Origin: Girardinichthys multiradiatus
Lineage: Eukaryota > Chordata > Actinopteri > Cyprinodontiformes > Goodeidae
Assembly (NCBI RefSeq): GCF_021462225.1
Contig: NC_061804.1
Location: 15,372,005 to 15,436,004, forward strand
Length of the DNA stretch: 64,000 nt
Direction: 5' to 3'
In this document: positions 52,930 to 64,000 of the stretch, piece after piece
How the letters are laid out: every line of letters begins with the position of its first letter
Position numbering within the stretch: the stretch's first letter is position 1
Program-made: the position numbers and the translations under genes
The notes under the pieces: model-generated
Told to the model about the DNA's origin: nothing
Databases searched by the model: none
Seen by the model: only the letters and a program-made list of their open reading frames with translations

Positions 52930-53225
52930 CCGGTAAACCGCGGTGAAGTTAGTTTGAAGTTGGATGTTCAAGCTCCGCGGAGTTAGCGGCATCTAGCTCA
53001 CGGTTGATCCAATTCAGGCACTCAGATTTTCCACGATTGTTTGGTACGGAAACTTATTGACGGTCCCTAGTGAACCACCGCGCGTCAGAAGAGGGAGCAA
53101 CAGAGAACAGCTAGCCGAAATCTGGGTGCCTGACTCGGATCGGCCGTGGGCTAGATGCCGCTGGCTCCGCGGAGCTTGAGTGTCCGGTGTCCGGCTTCGG
53201 GCTGGCTTCACTGCGGTTGCCGGTA
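52930..53225. repeat. Inverted repeat inside the Harbinger element
   Basis: Left arm about 52930-53031, right arm about 53111-53225, loop about 80 bases. Matching words include CAAGCTCCGCGGAG on the left and CTCCGCGGAGCTTG on the right, and GCGGCATCTAGC against GCTAGATGCCGC. The left arm is richer in A/T, as if it had decayed at CpG sites. Confidence 0.85.
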
Positions 53226-53444
53226 GTTAGCGTCCCGAAGGCCAATTCGTCTCCCAATGCGGGGCAGCAGATCTTCGAACTGGGTCCTGGATAGACGGAA
53301 GTACCGCTGAAATCGACCGTCATCCAGGCGCAGCTCCTGGAGTAGGTGGTGGTAATCTCCGAACTGTTCCCGTCCCTGAAGAATCTGGTGAACCCAGGGA
53401 CATTGACGCCGGCGGCGCTTTTCGGCTCTCCACAAGTAAAGCAC
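53208..53444 (-). pseudogene. Harbinger transposase, N-terminal part
   Basis: The minus-strand frame contains WRAEKRRRRQCPWVHQIL, YHHLLQELRLDDGRFQRYFR and LSRTQFEDLLPRIG, the N-terminal region of HARBI1-like nucleases. The catalytic part is deleted. It diverges from the plus-strand accessory gene, as in complete elements. Confidence 0.8.
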
Positions 53445-54591
53445 CGTGATTATCCGTGAAATCCATGTCCAGCATGTTCAGTTGAAACCAGCAAGCAGCA
53501 GATGGAAGCTCCTCCTATTTGATGAAGCGGCGAAGCGTTGCCGCTTGTTGCCGAATGCCAACGCGGAGCTCACGCGGAATGTGAAGCGGGCAAAAGCACA
53601 CAAATGAGGCGAAAAATTCGCAGAAATCGCGTTTGTTGTGAACGCACCATTACAGATGATGTGATTTCGACACGGTCAATTAAATTATTTCCTGATACAG
53701 TGTATCATTTTGAAATAAGTAAATAAAAACAGAGAATGTATACATGGTATTGACATAAAATTAATTAAAGTTTGATTTGATTTACACATTTAATCTTCGA
53801 AAGCCTTAGAAATGGCACGGTAACCCTTTACAGACTAACAGAAATCAGTCACTTTGTTTCTCATCTGTTCCTGAATTTCTTTTGAGAATAGCATAATGTT
53901 TTGGTTTTTGAGATCTTCATTTTGTCAGACAGGTAGCATTTAAGTGATTTATTCATTATACTCGCTCAGTAGTAATTAGGTGGGCAGGCTTATTGAATTA
54001 GTTTGATGATTTGAAACATTTTAGTGTGACAATAAAGCAAAAACAAAAGAGGTTTGTAAAGCGGGAAACACGTTTTCACTGTACTGTATATACATATATG
54101 CATTTCTAATTATTTAATGTATTTCTTTATTTTTTTTACACAATCAAATATCTTATTACATTATATTTATTTGTTCAAATGTGGCGCATTTGACCTTCTA
54201 AATCATCTAAGGTAGATCTCAGTAAATTTGAATATGTGTAAAAATGAGGCATATTTGTCAGATTAAGTACCTTTTGAATATAACAACCTTTACTTTTCAT
54301 TAAGCCCAGATTCCTGTATTAAAAGTGTTTTTTTATTGGTCTGATGTAATATTGTAGTCTTCTAAAGAATTAAAATTAACCTTTTAATTATATTTAAAAT
54401 TATTATAATTAACAGAAATAAAAGCTAAAAAAGAAATCAGTTACTGAAATAAATGAACTTTTCAATAATATTTTAATTTATTGAGATGCACTTATATAAT
54501 CAGTAAAAAAATCCATCTGGTTTGTGTAAACTAAAATCTTGAAATGGTTTTGCTTTTTTCCCCCAATTCTATCTCTAAAAAACATAATTAG

Positions 54592-54912
54592 CAAAAGAAA
54601 AAGAAGGAGTCTCTCCTGAAGAAGAACAACACAACAGCCTACCCACCTACCACTGCTACACCCTTCGCACCCAATCCTGCCAGGAACCCTGGATTGGCCA
54701 CAATTGCCAAAAGCGCACCTCCACCTCCAGATGAGCCCAAGGAGGAGCCCAAACCCAAGCCCCCAGAGGCCAAGAAGACCTTTAACAGTGTGAGCAAGAT
54801 AGACAGGATTGCCAGAATAGCCTTCCCTCTGCTCTTTGGAACCTTTAACTTGGTCTACTGGGCAACCTACTTGAATAAGAAGCCCAAATTGCAGGGGGTC
54901 AATCACACCTAA
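54592..54912 (+). CDS. gabra1: gabra1 last coding exon: M3-M4 loop, M4 and stop
   Basis: The acceptor is CATAATTAG in phase 0 and the stop TAA is at 54910-54912. It codes for residues 356-461. The loop starts [15 protein letters not shown] (mammals: PKKVKDPLIKKNNT), continues through [17 protein letters not shown] and a Lys/Pro/Glu run, then [20 protein letters not shown] and [11 protein letters not shown], which is M4. The C-terminal tail [11 protein letters not shown] is unlike the mammalian tail. The AG is weakly flanked (A-rich just before it), but a pyrimidine tract lies about 15-45 nt upstream and the frame joins exactly. An alternative acceptor 6 nt later (CAAAAG) would keep the frame. 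Confidence 0.94.
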   Translation, partial: QKKKKESLLKKNNTTAYPPTTATPFAPNPARNPGLATIAKSAPPPPDEPKEEPKPKPPEAKKTFNSVSKIDRIARIAFPLLFGTFNLVYWATYLNKKPKLQGVNHT

Positions 54913-55531
54913 TCCATCTTTATTTGTTCTTTTAATTCCTTTTTTTTTTCTTATTCCTTTTACAAAAAGTGGTTATTTTGAGATAAACGTTGTGTCCACT
55001 CTGGTTTAAATAATCAGTTGTTGCATTGCTTCTATGTTTACCTAAATTTTGAAGATTTCGAAAGAAACACAATATAGAAAAAAAGATTAATTTAGACTTT
55101 TAAAAGGGTATTGTTCAGGTCTAAGAGGATGCTACTACAAATGCTTCTAAAAATATCTAGCCAAGAGAATGCTATTCTACAACTTCATAGCCCAGGTTTC
55201 TTCCGGGCCAGTTTTTCTGTTTGTTTTCTTGTTTGAGTGTCTCCCTTTTTAGGTTTCTTTGTTTTCTTTAACCTATTTTAAAACCATGGAATTACTGACA
55301 GTAAAAAAGGCACCTGTGAAAATGCATGGGCAGGACATTTTATGATTCATATTTATTTATTCAAAATTCAGACCTGTGTTGACTGATGGCTTGGGTTATT
55401 TGATGTCACCAGTTCTTCGCTCATTCTTTTTTCAAAACAAAATATCGTCCATGCTAGGTAGAATGTTTATTAGATTGTGTCATTCTTGAAAAACAAAATG
55501 TATATTTTATTGTTTCTGCAATAGCAATAAA
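54913..55531 (+). other. gabra1: gabra1 proximal 3' UTR with candidate polyadenylation signal
   Basis: The sequence after the stop is AT-rich with no frame. The first good AATAAA is at 55526-55531. Further AATAAA copies at 58720-58725 and 59589-59594 could serve longer transcripts. Long 3' UTRs are common for this gene family, so the true end is unknown. Confidence 0.45.
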
Positions 55532-57084
55532 ACATGTCTCAGTGGACACAGTTTATTTAGAGGACAAAACATACAAAGTTTAAATCATCTCTGTGCTCAG
55601 AAATGCAAATATATGGATTTCCTTTCACTGCATTGTAAATATTATCAAGTGTTAGAGATGTCTTTATTATGATTAAACTTTGCAAAGTGTACCTAAAGGG
55701 TTTTAACTGAATCAACGTAAATGTGAACATTTTTCCATTTTGGTTCTCTTTATAATTCTTTTTACAAATATAGCATAAACTGAGATCATTCATGTTGAGT
55801 GAAGGTTTCTCACCTAGTCAACATTCCATGCTAAATCTGTTTCAAACTGAATTTGATTATTATTATTAGGCTGGGTGTTTGTGACAACACCCAAAGCATC
55901 AACAAAAACAATACAATTATTTCTAATGATGGCTAGGAACAAGCAAGAATGTAGAACCATCAAAAATTATCCGAAATAAACATGGCATTTTCTTGCTGTT
56001 GTTTGGTATATTTAATATTTGTAATTACTTTTTGCTTTAGTTTTGAGCATTTAAGCTGGGGCCTCCTTTGCTGAAACAGCATTTGTAGAAATGTGTAGTT
56101 AGCATCAGTTAAAAAAGTGGTGGGGCACATTGAGATGGGGGAGAAGTGCCTTTATCATTTTCAGAATTGAAGCTGCAATGGATTTGTAGATTGATGGCAC
56201 ATTGTTATTTTTCATCCCACTGAATCCCAACGCTGACCACATTTATTACAGTTTCCAGATTCGTTGGAAAGAAAATTGAGACATAATACTCAGAAAGTAC
56301 CAGCTACACTGCCTTTCAGTATCACATGCCCCGTTTGGAGTCATTTTGTTTCTGCTTGTTTGGTGAGAAAAAGCGAGAGTCAGGGACAGAGAACGAAAGA
56401 GACAAAAGAGAGAAAAAGACAATGAGTTGAAGTGGCACTGTAATCTTAGGTTACCCGGCGCTGTGTTCCGCACAGAGGACTTGTCTTGTAGTTCTACGTT
56501 AGTGATGAAGATGAATATATTTTTGTAGCATGATGTCAATCCCTCTTCCAACCAACATAAACTAAAGTGAAAAGAATGTTTTTGTTTGGGTTTTGAACAT
56601 TGCTTGCTTCCTTTTCTTCTTTAAAATTAAAAAAAAGAGACAAACCTTAAGGAAATGCTTCTCCTCTGATGTGACATGTAAAGGTTTCTAAACAGTCCAA
56701 TTTTAAATTATGTTAATGTAGCAATATTTATTAGTAAGGGCTTTTCTTAGGACCTGAACCTGACACTCAGTCTAGGAGTGATATCTATTGTAGCTTTACA
56801 CTGACCCATCTGTACTTGTAGTTTCATGTGTGCTGGACATGGAAATGTATTACATACTTTTAATATGCGGGTAAAAATACCAGACTTTATGTCACCATCT
56901 TGCTTTGTGAAGCCTTTGGCTTGAATTCTGACCTTCTTTAACAAAAAGTAGAGTACCACAGCGCTGCTTTGTGGATTCTCAGTGTGCTGTGCTGAATGTA
57001 TTTTACATGAGATTGAATTAAGCCACACACGTATAAGAACTGTGGAGGGCTATCACTAAAAAAACCTTGCATACATTTTAATAC
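55532..57084. other. 3' flank of gabra1, nothing further recognised
   Basis: AT-rich non-coding DNA that may belong to a longer gabra1 3' UTR. Short minus-strand open frames have no recognised family. Confidence 0.5.
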
Positions 57085-57900
57085 CCCTTGAACATGTTTA
57101 CACTTTGTTGCACTGGCAAATGTCAAATAATTTTATTGGGACTTTATATGATTGACCAACACACAGTGGTACAAAATTGTCAAGTGGAAGGACAGTGACA
57201 TGTATTTGTATTCAACCACCAACAGTCCATATTAATTAAAACGTTTGGGGTGGGTCTCTAATAAATTTGCATTTATAGGCACTGATCTTTTTCAGTCACA
57301 TCAATCACAATGGATGGATTGTCTATGAAAAGCAATTTTCAGGTCATGCCACAGGTTCTCAGTTAAATTTAAAAGTATGCAGGCAAGTATTGAGTCCTTT
57401 AGATTGCAATTTACTTTTCTTACACAGTTGAAATTTATTTTTCAATCAGCTCTGACCAGCTTCCTAGGTTTTGCAGAAGAAAATCATCTTCACATCATAA
57501 TGTGATGATGTAAGGATATGAGAGCCACCACCATGCTTCAACATGGTAATAGAATAGTTTTCTGGGTATTTAGCAGTACTCCGTAAGATGTCCAAAGCTT
57601 GGGATATTGTTTTTAAACATAAGATGCTTGTAACATCACTCAAACTTAATCCATGACCCACCTGTTGTGTGGTCTTTATGGTTTTGTTTGTCCCCTAATG
57701 TTCTAAGGCAAAACCTCTGAGACCTTCAAAACACTGCTGGGTTTATAGCACACACAGGCATACTTACTACAATAGATTCCTTCTAAATGAAATTGGTTAA
57801 ACTGGATTTTGTTTAGGTGAATCCTTGTAGGGGTGTTGAGTACATATGCATTCCACACAAAGTCTTATTTATGAAAAACATGTTCCATCTACTGTCAGCC
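57085..57900 (-). mobile_element. Degraded Tc1-like remnant, minus strand
   Basis: CCTTGAACATGTTTACACTT and TTTTATTGGGACTTTATATG match a fish Tc1-like end; CAGCTCTGACCAGCTTCCTA and GAGAGCCACCACCATGCTTC match, reversed, the middle of its transposase gene. No frame survives. Confidence 0.6.
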
Positions 57901-60900
57901 TATCAAATATGTGGCACTTATTTTTGTCTATTGCATGAAATCTAATTTAAACTCATTTAAGTTCAAGGTTTATGATGACTTTGTAGGGGATTACATTTTT
58001 GTGTTGTGCTGTCAAAAGATCAAACTGCTACCAGAAGGAACCAAAAAAGAGATTAGTGTTTTTTTTCTATAATATTTGCATCATAATTACTACTAAACTT
58101 ATCCCTGAATGGAACACTTTTGCAAGCATATGCAAGCAGTCCACTGTTCACGGCCACTTTACCTACAAGCAGAGTGTCAAGGAACTGTAAGGTCCAGGAT
58201 ATAGAGTTGTAAAAATATGTTTGAATTCGAAAAAAAAAAAAATTATTTATGTTTATTATTATAAAGAAATATATATACAGATTTATACATATGTAAAATA
58301 CATTACACATTCAGCATTTGATTATATTATTGAGGATATTAGTAAAGAAGATGATGAATATTGTTTGTATTATCAACCTATTGTTATGCATTTTGCACAT
58401 TTAAAAAGAACAATAACATTACATTCATGTAGTCAGCTTCGTGCTATGCAAGGACAGCTTTGAACCACATCACTGACCATTCTTTCCATAACCATTAAGC
58501 TTTAGATTCACAAGTTATAATGAAAACAAAATAAAGAAAATACCTTAGTTTTTATATCAGCTGCACAACTATTTGCTTTTTTTTTCTCCCAACAATGGCC
58601 ATACAGGGTGACATTGAGGAACATAGTGGAATATCTATTTTGTTTGTGCTTCGAATTTGTTGTTGGTTGAGGAGAAAATGGCTTTCATTGTCGATTGCCC
58701 TTTTTCTCCTGGGTCGTGCAATAAAGTGATTGAGTCGAAATAATCAGGAGCAAAACTGTATCAAGATTTCCCTGTTATCAAAATTTGTGTTTATGTTCTG
58801 GAGTTTTATTTCCTTTTATTTTATTTTGAGTACAAATGTGGAGGGAGATGAACGTTATTTTGATAATATTTCAATTTAGTTTTTTACTTAATTTGTTAAC
58901 TCAAAAATACCGCTAAGTTTAACATAATGTTTTACTTTACCAGTTAAAATAAAAGAATAAATGTGAATTTTCTACAGTATGAAAGTTTTCCATCTGAAGT
59001 ACATTACCCAAGTATTCAAAGAAGGAAGAAACAATGACTAAATACCACATCCATATTGTCTTTTTTTTGCCAGGTCTGGTTTTGCTACATTTGTTGCTTC
59101 AGAATGTGAAACTTGAGGCACAGTGCAGTCATGAGCTTCCTACTATTACCTTCATCTATTTCATAAATGTAAATATCACATACTTGTAGATCCATTGCAG
59201 TTTTCATCACCACATGCTTTCCAACACTTTTTTTTTTTCTTCTGGTTATTCCTAGATACCTACTGGAATATTTTTTCTTGTATTTTTATCAAGCATAATA
59301 TATTCTGATTTTCACTTAAAAGAACTTAAAAAATAGTAATTTTCTAAAGCACAAAAGGATGATTAGGGTTAAAAAAACCAGGACAAGATTGAATTGTGTG
59401 GACATTAAAAACACAAAATGCACACAAGCTCACATATCCATATGCAGTACATATACTGGTAGTTCAATGATACAGATAGAGGGTTGTGATTGATGTAGAT
59501 GAATTGGTAAACCTTCTGTAAATGTTATTTATGTTTCTTTTGGTTATGATATGGCCCTGTAAATCCTGATTCTCTGCATTAGTCTTTAAATAAAAAGAAA
59601 ACAAATGACTGGTTTGTCTGCTTCTGTGGATCACTATAAAAAAGCAAACAATTATTATTTAGTATTTATCATTTAATATTAAGAATAAAAACTAAATGTT
59701 TTTAAAAAGGTGTTCAATTAAAAACTGTACGTGAAAACTGTAGGTGATTATAAATATATATTTATTTCTTAATAGATATGCTTTAATACACCAGCAAATT
59801 AATAAAACAAATCTTCACCACATTGTTCTGTGGTTTTGACAAAAATACATTAACAGTTAATCTAAAAAGTATTTACCTTTTCCAACAAATTTCAACAAAG
59901 AATGATCAGTTCTTGTAGAACATGATTTAGGGAAAATATTAAACAATACATTCCAGTTTATCTGTTTTTAAAAAGGTCTTTACATAAATAAAAAAAAGGT
60001 TTAGGTATGTTCCACACTTGTGTTCTGTAAGGAAAGACAAAATTAAAGAAACTGCAGTTAATGACAACAGAATGTTACAGTATTGGATCAATGCAAAGCT
60101 GATTTTGTTTTACAGGACAGTTTAGAAAATCATTCTTACAAAGTGAAGAAATCAAGTACGAAGCTAAGAGTCATATAATAATAATATACCCTTTTTTGTC
60201 CAGATAAAACCTAATTGAAATTTAAAATCTGCTTTCCAAGAGGAACATAGCAAGGCAGCGGCACCATTTACAGGTATCAATAATTTAATTCATACAATGA
60301 CATATATTCATATAGATTTAAAAGCATGAAATGATGAAATCAACTAACAAAAATATGACTGACTCAAAAGTAATTGCAGCTAATAAAGCTTCTTTGTGGT
60401 CCTTTAGTGGTGCATTTAGCTCACCAGGTGTCATTAGCTCTGTCAGTTTGGGCTCTTACTGAAATCATTACAGGTTTTGGGGGCAGTGTATTTATACACT
60501 CTCTTACAAAGTTAGGTAATGACCCATTGGTACACTGTTTATAATTAGAAAAACACTAGCTTATTTCACACTAACCATATAAGCAAATCCTTGTTAAAAA
60601 CATTATGACGCTTTCCATTTAAAAATTATGACATTGTAGTAAAAAAAAAGAGCTAAAAAGACGATAAAGAGGAGACATTTATTGACATCCAATTGTGGTT
60701 AAAAGGTGGTTGAGGGTGATCAAATATGTCAGTCAATCCTGATTTTTAACACTTTTCCTTAGGCTAAATTTGGACTTGACCCTAATGTTGTAAAAATGTA
60801 TATAAGTTATCACTGTTTAGTTTAAATCATGTTTATGTCTGAAGTTCTACTATAGTTAAGATGATTCCTATGATTGCATTTTTAGTGTGAAAAAGTGTTT

Positions 60901-62030
60901 GTGGAAGGTTAAGGAATACGGTCTGGAGTGGATCACTCTCTGGACTTGACTTATACCATATATGGGAATGACTACTCTTTTAGGTTGAAATCTCTGTAAG
61001 AATTGGCTGAACCAATTCCTGCTTTTTGCTTGTAGGAATGTGAGTTGTAAATAAAAGGCTGGTGCAAGGATTTTTCCTTTGTGGGAAGGAAGTTGCTGTT
61101 CTGGCAGAGGACTGTCTCACCCTTGCAAGTCAAACTTATTTGGTCCACCTTGTGTCTTATTTTACACTTGTCTGTGTTTATCAGCTTTCTAACTCTAACA
61201 CCTAATTAATATATGTTCAACCTTAAGATTTCTAAAATAAAAGTACTCATAACACCATTCACAATACTGTTGAACTGAGAAAATATGTGTTAAAAACATA
61301 AATGACTAAATAAATAATTGAATATCTTATTTTTACCACAAGATTATTTTGAGGTAATTATTTATTATCTGCTTTTGCTGCCTCAGCTTATAAGCATCAT
61401 TCTAGTCTCCTTTTAGACATCACACATCTTGCATGAGACTTAAGGTACACTGGAATGTGTGCTTCTTCCTTAAAAGCATGTGAGCTACTAAACCCTCAGA
61501 GTGTTATGTAATATAGCTGCCTCTCCCTGGCAGGACAAAGAGAGTTGTGCCTTTTCACTGCCTTTTAGTTCTTCTACTCTTTACCCTCTTTCACGATTTG
61601 TTTTTCTCTATAAGACTTTCGCTCATTTTTGTGTCTGTATGTGTGTGTTTGTCATAATGGAGAGAGGGAGTGAGGTGAAAACGATTGGGGAAGAGGGTGT
61701 GTAATGCAATTGTATATCAATCTTTAATGCTTCACATGCACATACAATGTTTTGTTCTGATCTGGGATTAGAGACACCAAAACATTGGGTGTATGACTTT
61801 TGACAGTTACAGTTATGATTATTAATTAATTAATATTCATCAAGAATTATAATTTAAAATCATAATTTGAAAAAAAATTAATTTCTTAAGCAAAAATCAT
61901 TACTTACGAATAGAAATCAAAGATGTCCTCTGGTGTTGTGATTATGGGCTCAAAGCTCTTTAATAATTACAAATTATCAACCAAAACCACCAATTGTCAC
62001 TGTCTATTCAACCACTTCACCGAAGGTGGT
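57901..62030. other. AT-rich intergenic DNA, nothing recognised
   Basis: No gene, RNA or clear mobile element was identified. AATAAA sites at 58720-58725 and 59589-59594 could be distal gabra1 polyadenylation signals. Confidence 0.5.
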
Positions 62031-63000
62031 GAACTTCGACCTTGTTTTGATAGATAAATCATTCTTGCATGGAATAAACACTAACACTTCTCTTAATTAT
62101 ATATATGAAGATTTATTGAAGCCAAATAATCCTGATATACCACTATTCTGGTCCAAAAGCCTTCACCTAACTAACAAGCATCATTCTACACAAAGGGAAT
62201 AAAAATGACTACCTAACATTGATAATAAAAGAAAAATATATATGCACATTTAGTGTCTATGAAGATCAGACCAGTAGTTTTATGGACAAAATGTGTAATT
62301 TGGGTTAAATGGAAAGAAATCCTCCTGTCGTGTTGATGTCTCGATCGCAGCGATCAGCTGATAAAACGGTGGGGCCACGCCCCTTTAGCCACTATCAGCT
62401 GAATGCCCCAAATCTTGACAAAGAGTAATAAACTCTGAGGCGGGAACTCAGTGGAAAATCTCCAGCAATAACACTGGAACAAAGAGTGGTCGGGCGAGGC
62501 ACTGACCGCAGTTGCTTTGAATGAAAACTTTTCAAAGTCCAACTTCTAACTCCTGGCTGATTTGCAATCAGCCGAACAAACATTAATCACGCACAATTCA
62601 GCAGCGCTTGCGCACCAAATCAAAACACAGCTCAGCATAACATAATTCAATCGGTATTGCATGCAACAAGTTAATGCCTGAGATTAACTACTGGTGATCC
62701 TACATCACCTTAACTGCCTCATCCTGCCCAGACCTCTAAATGCACCTATCCGGTTTAATATGAAAAGAACGAAATTACTTTGACGTTGATTTCTGCTCTC
62801 CACCGGTTGAGGAGGGATCAGGTCTGAAGAAAAAGGAGGGGAGGGGGATCACGCGTCCGTGATCAAATTAAAGAAAAAAAACGGTAATTTCTCATCCGTC
62901 CAGGAGGGGAAAAGATGAACCGTTAGTCGACTGCATACACAAGAAGGAAAACTCATCTATAGAACCTCTGTGGGTTTCCACAGCGTCGCCGTGGTCTGCA
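62031..63000. repeat. Unclassified repeat-like region before the LINE
   Basis: Base composition changes from AT-rich to mixed with CpG near 62320, and sequence such as GATAAAACGGTGGGGCCACG looks like promoter-type transposon DNA on the minus strand. No frame or termini were found. It may be an LTR or non-autonomous element, in style like repeat D, but I could not show a match. Confidence 0.3.
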
Positions 63001-63002
63001 AT

Positions 63003-64000
63003 CAGAATCAGAATCAGAAAGGGAGAGTGTCAGGGTGGTTTCCGGGCTTTGTTAACCAGGCTGGTGGCAGATGGGAAAAAACTGTTCTTGTGGCGTGAGG
63101 TTTTGGTCCGGATGGACCGCAGCCTCCTGCCAGAGGGGAGAGTCTCAAAGAGTCTGTGACCGGGGTGGGAGGGATCAGCCAGAATCTTCCCTGCCCGCTT
63201 CAGGGTCCTGGAGGTGTACAGTTCCTGGAGCGACAGTAGACTGCAGCCAATCACCTTCTCAGCAGACCAAATGACACGCTGCAGCCTGCCCTTATCCTTG
63301 GCTGTAGCAGCGGCGTACCAGATGGTGATGGAGGAGGTGAGGATGGACTCAATGATGGCTGTGTAGAAGTGCACCATCATAGTCTTTGGCAGGTTGAATT
63401 TCTTCAGCTGCCGCAGGAAGAACATCCTCTGCTGGGCTTTCTTGATGAGGGAGCTGATGTTTGGCTCCCACTTGAGATCCTGGGAGATGATGGTTCCCAG
63501 GAAGCGGAAAGATTCCACAGTGTCAATTGTGGAGTCACAGAGGGTGATGGGGGCAGGTGGGGCTGGGTTCTGCCTGAAGTCCACAACCATCTCCATTGTC
63601 TTTAGAGCGTTGAGCTCAAGGTTGTTCTGGCTGCACCAGTCCAACAGATGGTCCACCTCCCATCTGTACGCGGACTCGTCACCATCAGAGATGAGTCCGA
63701 TCAGGGTGGTGTCATCCGCAAACTTCAGAAGCTTGACAGACTGGTGACTGGAGGTGCAGCTGATGGTGTACAGGGAGAAGAACAGAGGAGAGAGAACACA
63801 GCCTTGGGGGGAACCGGTGCTGATGGTCAGGGAGTCAGAGACGTGCTTCCCCAGCCTCACGCGCTGCTTCCTGTCAGACAGGAAGTCAGTGATCCACCTG
63901 CAGGTGGAGTTGGGCACACTCAGCTGGGAGAGCTTCTCCTGTAGCAGAACTGGGACGATGGTGTTGAAGGCAGAGCTGAAATCCACAAACAGGATCCTGG
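63003..64000 (-). pseudogene. LINE (L2-like) reverse transcriptase C-terminal part, runs off window
   Basis: On the minus strand the frame is open from the window edge to the stop at 63030-63032. Motifs in order: [57 protein letters not shown] with the catalytic Asp pair, [36 protein letters not shown], and near the end [18 protein letters not shown]. It ends in repeats of TCTGAT at about 63003-63020, a LINE-style 3' tail. L2/Maui-like by memory of family style. The upstream part is outside the window, so intactness of the whole element is unknown. Confidence 0.87.

Larger units (their letters stand above)
52423..53649. mobile_element. PIF/Harbinger-like transposon, internally deleted
   Basis: The ends are mirror images: GGTGCGTTCACACCAAATGC left, and the complement GGTGCGTTCACAACAAACGC right, with TTA target copies at 52420-52422 and 53650-53652. 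A three-base TTA duplication is the Harbinger signature. Inside are a plus-strand MADF/Myb-like start, a minus-strand transposase start and a large inverted repeat. At 1.2 kb it is shorter than autonomous copies. Confidence 0.85.

Noticed and set aside
54478..54906. Minus-strand 142-codon open frame
   Set aside because: Antisense of the last gabra1 exon; glycine/leucine-rich only because the sense strand is proline/lysine-rich.
55532..62030. Search for a second GABA-A subunit gene such as gabrg2, a known neighbour in vertebrates
   Set aside because: No second set of GABA-A subunit motifs was found. It may lie outside the window.

Overview
The window is vertebrate genomic DNA, most likely from a ray-finned fish. 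It carries a spliced gene with vertebrate exon structure, and it is crowded with the mobile elements typical of teleost genomes: Ty3/gypsy chromovirus-like elements, Tc1-like DNA transposons, a PIF/Harbinger element, several LINE fragments and a tRNA-derived SINE. The species cannot be named from sequence alone.

The one host gene is on the + strand. It is gabra1, the GABA-A receptor alpha-1 subunit, with nine coding exons between 20019 and 54912 and a probable 5' untranslated exon at 17781-17913. All intron phases agree, the internal exon lengths (68, 221, 83, 144, 153, 203 nt) are those I recall for this receptor family, and the joined frame is open for 461 residues. It contains a signal peptide, extracellular domain, Cys-loop, four membrane segments and a proline/lysine-rich M3-M4 loop. 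Intron 8 (16.2 kb) splits M2 and, with introns 2, 5 and 9, holds most of the intragenic mobile DNA.

Region by region. 1-640: old minus-strand Tc1-like remnant. 1970-4950: broken chromovirus (element A). 4950-8043: second broken chromovirus (element B) that stops inside RNase H. 8044-16080: an unclassified, partly tandemly duplicated repeat (D). Inside D sits a complete LTR retrotransposon (C, 8863-14272) with 5-bp target duplications, and inside C sits a Tc1-like transposon (10814-12415). 16.1-17.8 kb: gabra1 upstream region with a CpG-rich patch and a long GATA microsatellite. 17.8-55.5 kb: gabra1. 55.5-64 kb: 3' flank with another Tc1 remnant, an unclassified repeat and a LINE whose reverse transcriptase frame runs off the window end.

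I did not find a new functional system such as a defence island or gene cluster. The most interesting structures are the three-level nested insertion, an in-frame gag-reverse transcriptase fusion made by deletion in element C, the ~695-bp tandem unit of D, and a Harbinger copy that keeps the starts of both divergent genes next to a large internal inverted repeat.
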